Assembly: GCF_905220565.1 (NCBI RefSeq)
Contig: NC_059406.1
Location: 14,890,001 to 14,954,000, forward strand
Length of the DNA stretch: 64,000 bases
Source: Melitaea cinxia
Lineage: Eukaryota > Arthropoda > Insecta > Lepidoptera > Nymphalidae
Direction of reading: 5' to 3'
Shown: positions 59,089 through 64,000 of the stretch, in pieces
How the letters are laid out: every line of letters starts with the position of its first letter
Numbering within the stretch: position 1 is the stretch's first letter
Made by a program: the position numbers and the translations under genes
The notes under the pieces: model-generated
Database searches by the model: none
What the model was told of the DNA's origin: nothing
The model's input: the letters and a program-made list of their open reading frames with translations, nothing else

Positions 59089-62000
59089 GTTTTTTTGGAA
59101 TTGTCCTAATTGGTAAACAAATATGGCGTACTTATGACCACAGACAATTAGAGTATAGTGTAGCTTAGTGAAGTGAAACAAAGAGCAAATGAATGAACAA
59201 TATCAATAAGCCATAGACAAAGTAAAATTAATTTTACATCGAAATATTTAATGATACCATATTGCTAAAATTATTTCAAAACCTAATAATATATTGAATA
59301 TTTTTGCTAAGAATTAGTAGAGGTACAGAATTACGAAAAAAAATATTAACCCATTCGCTGCGGCGGACGCCTATCGGCGTTTTTTGATTTAACACTGAGG
59401 TGCGAAGGACGCCCATCGGCGCTTTTTTTCAATTCCTTTTATCTTGGCGAAAACAAGTCACAAAAAATTATACTTGCAATATAGGTACATTTTTTTAAAA
59501 ATACAACAGGATACTGCTCGCCGTTTCTGAATATTTGTTTGAAAAATAACTTTTTGAAAAATGCGTATTCCATCCTAGGTGCGAAAGACGCCTAACGGCG
59601 TCTTCCAGGAGTTAACCACCTTTGATTCTAAATAAATACCTGTTATGTTTTTTTTGCAATATTTCCTAAATGTATTTAGTTCATATTATTTTTTCTATAA
59701 TAGAGGTAGTTATAGTACTGCTTCTCCTCCGCCGCTTACGCGCCCAAACGCGTACGGTTATTCATATTGTGACATTCTTTAACGAAATTAAAAGAGACCT
59801 GGCAAAAGAAGTAATAATGATAAAAATGATTTTAGTCTCAGTTCGAAACTTCGAACGTTCGTGAAGACCGTGAGTCTTACTTTATTCGCGATTTTACTAT
59901 AAGCCGAAATCCTTGGAAGTTTTATTTATTAACTTAACTAATTATGAACTTTATTAATTTAACTTACACATATTTAGATAAGTTAAAGCTTATTCTACAA
60001 TATAAAGGGTAAATTAGATCAATTATAGAATCATTCCTGTTTTAATGAGAATAAATTACTCAGTCTATTGTATCAATCACTTAATTAGTTATCCTTTGAC
60101 AACAGTAGTCATCAAAATTTAACGTGTTTGAAACAAATAAACATGTATGAATTCATCTACTCATTTTTATATAAATTATTAGATAAATATTTACGAAGTT
60201 AAAATTTTAACGAGTTGAAACTTGTCCGTTCTATATAATGTCGACGAATTGGATCAATTATCTCAACAAAAGTTCATTTTGATACTAATTTAGTAATTTT
60301 CAGGTTAACGAAGATGTCTATAAAAAAGGTCTGTAAATAAATAATAATAAAATTATAAAAGTAATCAAAAGGTTTGCAACCTCTGATATTAATTTATAAT
60401 GATAATTTAGCCATTGTTATCAGTTGAAACTAAAATATATGAGACTGTAGTTTAAAAGTGAAGTATAATTATATAATTAAAATAATTTACTTATCATTTA
60501 TCGCCATATTCTCCAAAATTTCACAATCCAACTATTAAAGAACAAAAACTTCACAAAAAAAAATCCTAATTAATGTTAATTTACTTTTTACACCAAACAC
60601 GATCGTGAACGTACCACACGTTTGGCGTATTTGTAGTTTTTTCTAAGATTTTAGCGCTAAAATAATCATTTTTATTGTACAATGCTGAAAACGCCGATCG
60701 GCGTCCCATATTATCCTAATGAGGTGCGGAGGACGCCCATCGGCGTTCGCGACGAAAACCTTCCCGCACCTGGCTAATATGCGTAATTTTTATCGCCGCA
60801 GGGAATGGGTTAATCGAGCATCGAGCATAAAAGGCAACAAAGGGAACTGTCCATTTTGGCCCAAGGTGAACAGAATTCATACAAAAAAACAAATATACCA
60901 ATAATTTTCATAAATTAAATCATGTTTATTCGTGAATTGCAGTTTTATCAATATAAACTGATAAAAAGTTTATTTAATAAGTATTTTAATTCATTAATTA
61001 TATACTTCTAGTTTATTTTCGGTTGGTGATTTGATTACAACACGTTGCCAGTCTTAAAAAAACAACTATTATTAACGAACAATCGATTTTAAAATATTTT
61101 TAAATCAATTATTTGTTAAAATCGATTAAAAGTATTGTTAAATCGAATTAATAAGAAAAAAGTCTAAAAAAAGTCTATAAAAGTGTATTTAGTAAAAAAA
61201 CATTTAACTTTGGTGAAAAATAAACTATTTTAGAAACATTGTTATTGACTAAATAAAAAGCAAGCAATTAATTATATTAAATTCGATTATCGATTTAATC
61301 GATTTATTTGTTTATTGAAAATATTATTTATTATGGCAACCCTAAACTACAGACTTTTGCTTCATACATTCATTTGACTTCGATGTTGCTTTCATGGTGA
61401 TATAGCAACCTACTGTAAGGTTTTCCGTCAACCGAGAATTCATCACTACTGCGACGTAAAATACACAGTAGGCATATTCATAAGTAGGAAAATATATTTT
61501 GTATTTATTTTATATGTAAACAATAAAGGTCAGGCAGAGAAGCCATAAAAAAATATTATTGCAACTGCATGGTTGGTCGACGGACAGTAGTAGGTTGTTG
61601 TGGCCATGTCATGAAATTATTTGCCGCCTGTGTCTAAAAAAAGTCGACCCTATTAATATTAATGTCACATTATTTGTATTTACTATGAATAAAAAACCTT
61701 GCGCCGGCGGCACACTCTCTCTAACATCTAAAAAAAGGACTAATAACATTGTACTCCACGATGCTCTCATTTGGTAATCTTAAGTCTCATCCTAAAGTCT
61801 CAAAATTTTTTCCTGTGAACTACAGTAAACGTTTATGCCGTTGCTATGTGGTATACTTTAATATTATATGGGATAGCATTAAAAATGTTCAGGATGAAAT
61901 TGATATTCAGAAATATTCATAATATAAAATAAAACCTTTACAATGAACACTGTACCATAAATGATTGACATTTGCAATATTTTGTAAGCTTTTTTTTTGT

Positions 62001-62454
62001 GCGCTCAACATAAAAAAAAGAAGAAAAAAAAACAATTAATAACAAAATACAAATAAATAACAAATCGCTTTACTGTAATATTATTTAACAAGTTATAATT
62101 CGTGAAATTTTAAAATATAGTTAAAGAACTATTTTATCGCTCATGCTGTTCATTCACTTATACTCATTCACTTCTAAAAATATTATGACCACATCCCTAT
62201 TTGCCTTATAAAAAAAGATATTGAAATGTCATATTCGAAAATATTAGTTATCTGTACTCTCGGAATTCGTATTTTGTAGTTTTTATGTGTTTAAAATGAT
62301 AAATTGATATTTGTTTTTAGTGAAATAAATAGTAAATGGAGTTTTACAAATGTCCGTAAGCTAATATTTTGTGAAAGTGAGTGATAAATGCGGAAAAAAC
62401 GTGAATTACGATTGACAGCGGTTTGTTTACCAATTAGGACAATTCCAAAAAAAC
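59089..62454. mobile_element. Possible DNA transposon bounded by perfect 33-bp inverted repeats
   Basis: GTTTTTTTGGAATTGTCCTA and the 13 bases that follow (59089-59121) occur exactly inverted at 62422-62454. The 3.37 kb between contain a nested piggyBac-like element and AT-rich sequence. The only other feature is a short frame at 61559-61777 with no family match. A target duplication is not evident, so the call as a transposon is inference. Confidence 0.5.
59350..60809. mobile_element. PiggyBac-like non-autonomous element, TTAA target
   Basis: TTAA at 59346-59349 and 60810-60813 flank ends CCCATTCGCTGCGGCG and CGCCGCAGGGAATGGG, inverted with one mismatch in 16. Just inside, GAGGTGCG(A/G)AGGACGCCCA with TCGGCG occurs near both ends in the same direction (59398 and 60721), and a variant AGGTGCGAAAGACGCCTAAC is at 59577. 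The inner 1 kb is AT-rich. A 64-residue frame at 59670-59864 has no recognised domain, so no transposase is visible. Confidence 0.85.
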
Positions 62455-63742
62455 AAGATATACTAATTATTATTCATATTTAAAACGGGATATTTTCTAG
62501 GAATTTGCTGTCGGTCATTTGTAGTTCCAGATGTGAACAACAGATGGGACTAGCAATAATTCTCTCTCACTCGCTTTCTCTCTCTCTGCCGCTACTGAAA
62601 TATGACTGTCATCATGACCGACAACAAACATGATATCTCGTTTTACACATAGATCATAATTAAAATAAAGTATATACACAAAAAAGTTTTTAAATCAGTC
62701 ACAACCGAACACTACCGCTATAAAATCCGAAAAAGTTGATTCATTATAACAATCGAATACTTTTGACTGAAAAATTTTAATATCGCTTTCCGATATCACA
62801 ACATCATCGCTACTTATAATAGACATAGCATTTTAAAGGGTACAGCAGTGGCGTAGCGTGGTTTTTTCCGCTCGGGGCCAACCGTTAATTTCCAACCCTA
62901 CCAATTTAATTTATTTTACCAAATTATTTTTTATTATATTCAATAAGCGACTGCAAAAGGAGGAGATTCTCAATTGTAGTTTCTATGTTACATTGCCGAC
63001 GCAATTTACCTTACCCTTTACATATCGCCGCCCGGGGCTATGGTCCCTCCGACAAACCCACACTAAACCATTGGAGTACAATAGAAAATTTAGGCTACTT
63101 TATTGCAAAAAAGAGTCTATTAGTCCAGCAGTATGGCTGCCATTTTTAAAGCTACTTATGTTTGTAGAAATAATTGCAATTAATTTGTATTTTTACTACA
63201 CAAAGTTAGGGATTAAAAAAATTTCCCTTTTAAAATTTAGGCAAAAGCTGCCCTAATTATTTCAAATGACACTATTCCTACATAAGACTATCGCGAGCAC
63301 CTCCACATATATTTTCGTTCCATCTTTCTCATTATTTTCAATTGCGACTAGATCTTACAACCAACTCCATATAACCTCTTTGACGACATAGATTTTTTTT
63401 TTACAAAGTACCTTTACTTACGTACGTCATTATTGAGGTCTAATGTCAATAGTCGTGGAACACATAAGTCCGGTACCTATATTCAAACAACGATTCGTTT
63501 ACCCTACGAATCGTTAATGACACGTTTTTCATAGGAATTGGTAACGATTCGTTTTGCCTTAATAAATAAAGTATACAAAACGTTCGAAATTGAACTGTTC
63601 CTGAGCAAAACGAATCGTTATTGAATATAGGAACTGTACTTAAAAAAATCATAAAAAACATTAAATGGCAAGAAAAAAATGGATTAAATACTGTAAACAA
63701 GAGAAAAACTTTTAATAGTCATAGAGAAACGGGACGAAACGA
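62455..63742. other. Noncoding stretch with small repeats
   Basis: It holds a CT-rich run (62563-62598) inside a small inverted pair TTGCTGTCGGTCAT / ATGACCGACAAC (62507-62636). At 62848 CAGTGGCGTAGCGTGG looks like the start of a hAT-type repeat whose other end I did not find. No gene is supported. Confidence 0.45.
63470..63635. mobile_element. Fold-back MITE with CTATATTCAA ends
   Basis: GGTACCTATATTCAAACAACGATTCGTTT at the left pairs with AAAACGAATCGTTATTGAATATAGGAAC at the right; the inside repeats ACGATTCGTTTT. Diverged relatives lie near 56890 and 58190. Confidence 0.7.
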
Positions 63743-64000
63743 TTATGTTACAAATATGCGCGTGTGTGATAAGTTAATAGACGTCAGTAACACTACAGGT
63801 CGCCGGAGTGCTTTTGAATGGGTCTCGGTTGATGGTGGGAGTGTTGAGAGTGTTGAGAGTGTTGGGAGTGCTGGGAGTGCTGGGAGTGCTGGGAGTGCTG
63901 TTGGTGTTGTGGGTGTTGTTGGTGTTGTTGGTGTTGTTGGTGTGGATGGCGACGACGTGGGGCCAGCGCTGTTATTAGAGCCCGACCCGCCCCGGCACAT
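63743..64000 (-). CDS. Low-complexity open frame at the window edge, possible exon
   Basis: On the - strand from the right edge the frame reads MCRGGSGSNNSAGPTSSPST, then (TPT)n, (ALP)n, (TLS)n and an ordinary-looking tail ending at 63743. The DNA is built of 9-base units (GTGTTGGTG, AGTGCTGGG, AGTGTTGAG types), so frame is kept across copies. GC content is well above the neighbouring DNA. The ATG at the edge may not be the true start. Another frame over the same DNA is also open as an Asn/Thr/Pro-rich stretch ending PFKSTPATCSVTDVY. I cannot decide which, if either, is coding. Confidence 0.3.
   Translation of the reverse strand: MCRGGSGSNNSAGPTSSPSTPTTPTTPTTPTTPTALPALPALPALPTLSTLSTLPPSTETHSKALRRPVVLLTSINLSHTRIFVT

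Noticed and set aside
61559..61777. 72-aa open frame between the 33-bp inverted repeats as a transposase remnant
   Set aside because: No catalytic or zinc-binding pattern is visible, and one short frame is not enough to support a function.
62858..63256. 132-aa open frame
   Set aside because: AT-rich, composition like the surrounding noncoding DNA, no domain. It starts in a repeat-like CAGTGGCGTAGC clause.

Overview
The window looks like a piece of an insect nuclear genome, most likely a moth or butterfly. It is AT-rich, its genes are split into short exons with canonical GT-AG introns, and the spaces between are full of repeats that I recognise from lepidopteran genomes: Helitron-like elements with TC/CTAG ends, tRNA-derived SINEs, RTE-clade and I-clade LINEs, and the MITE family with AACCGACTTC ends. 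No species can be named from sequence alone.

Three host genes fill the first 28 kb. The 3' part of an omega-amidase/nitrilase gene (Nit2-like, + strand, three exons, 840-2131) runs tail-to-tail into a complete D-amino-acid/D-aspartate oxidase gene (- strand, eight exons, 7264-2295, 337 aa, ending in the peroxisomal signal SKL). About 2.9 kb further on, head-to-head with it, starts a complete XPD/ERCC2 helicase gene (+ strand, 19 coding exons, 10180-27731, 760 aa, the same length as human XPD by my count). All exon joins were checked for reading phase and protein continuity. The XPD introns carry many mobile elements. The last large intron is mostly a 65-bp minisatellite of about 33 copies, each repeating the 3' splice site and first bases of exon 17.

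From 28.4 to 54 kb no host gene is visible. First come about four copies of a 1.1-1.3 kb tandem unit (28440-32597), then about eight copies of a roughly 1.9-2.1 kb tandem unit (32598-53998). The second unit carries decayed remnants of a BED-type zinc finger like those at the N-terminus of hAT transposases. Two copies hold decayed fragments of XPD exon 13. The array is interrupted by a Helitron-like element (with its empty site preserved in a sister copy), a TIR transposon with ATCA duplications, a TTAA-flanked piggyBac-like element and an I-clade LINE lacking its reverse transcriptase. A broken RTE LINE (53999-55328) cuts off the end.

The last 8.7 kb are mostly noncoding repeats: SINEs, MITEs, a second TTAA-flanked piggyBac-like element lying between perfect 33-bp inverted repeats 3.3 kb apart, and, at the right edge, a low-complexity open frame on the - strand that may be the edge of another gene.

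The host genes do not form a pathway (amide hydrolysis, D-amino acid oxidation, DNA repair and transcription). I found no convincing new multi-gene system. The most unusual features are the splice-site minisatellite in XPD and the XPD exon fragments in the array.
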